This document shows positions 63,151-64,000 of a stretch of DNA of 64,000 bases, one piece after another. Every line of letters starts with the position of its first letter. Position 1 is the stretch's first letter. A program made the translations under genes and the position numbers. Under the pieces are notes generated by a model. That model had not been told where the DNA came from, did not search any database, and saw only the letters and a list, made by a program, of their open reading frames with translations. This DNA comes from Paragonimus skrjabini miyazakii (lineage: Eukaryota; Platyhelminthes; Trematoda; Plagiorchiida; Troglotrematidae): positions 74,942 to 138,941 of the forward strand of contig JTDE01000954.1 of NCBI GenBank assembly GCA_014338405.1. The letters are read 5' to 3'.

Positions 63151-64000
63151 CTGTTAAAGTTGTATGTCCCCCCCAACTCTGTTTACACTCTACGCTTCAC
63201 GAAAAGTCGTACAAGCAAGCCGATGTTGTCATGACGTCTGTTGCGGCTGCATTTCGGCTGTTGTGGGCGGTCGTTATACTTACACTCGGCCACCTGTCCT
63301 GCTAGCAGTTGTCAGTCTGGCCACATTCGGTCAGTAACTTTCTGCATTTGGACGACCAAACTTCAGATTGTCAAACCTATGTCTAACGTAGCACATTTGT
63401 GTAGGTCCTATACTCCTTGACATGAATCACTGTACGCCTCCAAACGTTTGATTGGAATATAACAATCGGCGACAGGGATAGGACTCGAATACGATCGGGC
63501 AACTCAAACTTAATAAGAACACGTTCCGCCGTTGCATCCGAAGTAGCCAACTTTCTAGTTCGACACCTGAGAAAACTGTCTATGAACAACTTTACTTAAC
63601 CTCAATGATTTTCATGGCGACAGACAAGAGGCATATTCGCATTCATGAAACAAAAGGTTTGAAACAAAATCTTACGGTACCGAAACTCGAAGCACAACAG
63701 CGTCTTGTTCATGCTGGAAGCTGAAACAGAAGAATTTTCTCTCCACTATCTAGCCTGTCATGTCAAGGATGACAATCAGCAGGGGTTCAGTGTTTCTGTT
63801 TATAGCAAACCAACTATCTCTAGTCAGAATCTCATCTTCAACTCGTCTTAAAAACTCGGCAACAACAGAACAGCTGTTTTGTCTTCCACCAACGCAGTTA
63901 ACAGACAGTAACTGTCTTCTGTCGAGACGATCGGGCAACCTGATCATTACTCACAAGCGAAAGTGGTTGAGCGTTCACATATGATAATTCGGTCGTGCCT
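63151..64000. other. unassigned, possibly repeat-derived
   Basis: The word GATCGGGCAAC occurs at about 63,495 and 63,929. Minus-strand frames at 63,383-63,589 and 63,750-63,947 look somewhat protein-like (RQNSCSVVAEFLRRVEDEIL), but no domain was recognised. This could be more of PLE3 or another retroelement. Confidence 0.3.

Noticed and set aside
1..64000. CRISPR arrays, operons, phage or bacterial genes, rRNA genes
   Set aside because: No regularly spaced direct repeats, no compact coding, no rRNA sequence seen. Everything recognisable is of eukaryotic type.

Overview
The window looks like metazoan genomic DNA, most likely from a parasitic flatworm (trematode type). It has roughly 40 % GC by eye, no operons and no long uninterrupted genes. 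It carries decayed Penelope-like retroelements of the RT plus GIY-YIG class, a gypsy-type integrase remnant, and tRNA-derived short repeats. The flatworm placement is an inference from the repeat types, not from an identified host gene. There is one 100-base assembly gap (119-218).

Layout. 0-9.9 kb: mostly featureless, with one exon-like open frame at 2.67 kb, fragments of a short repeat ('family A') and one perfect hairpin. 9.95-12.2 kb: the most complete Penelope-like element (PLE1), broken by frameshifts and followed by a possible decayed hammerhead ribozyme. 12.5-22.1 kb: a cluster of family A (tRNA-like centre between long inverted arms, best copy flanked by 13-bp direct repeats), a second family ('family B', inverted tRNA-like units) and a LINE-like coding fragment. 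26.7-27.0 kb: gypsy integrase remnant. 27-40.9 kb: little recognisable, a few weak exon-like frames on the minus strand. 40.9-42.4 kb: second Penelope-like copy (PLE2). 54.3-61 kb: two probable multi-exon host genes arranged head to head, pieced together from phase-compatible open frames with plausible splice sites. The minus-strand one (54,335-56,270) ends near an AATAAA; the plus-strand one ends at 60,950. Neither product was recognised. 62.0-63.2 kb: a second family B locus with 11-bp flanking direct repeats, then a third Penelope fragment (PLE3).

Each Penelope copy has lost a different catalytic position of its reverse transcriptase (motif C in PLE1, motif A in PLE2 and PLE3), so none is active. 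The two inferred genes share an upstream interval of about 800 bp that could hold a divergent promoter. Splice sites, phases and open frames were read by eye. No search or gene finder was run, and open frames of 60-100 codons are expected by chance in this much DNA, so gene models are moderate-confidence hypotheses.
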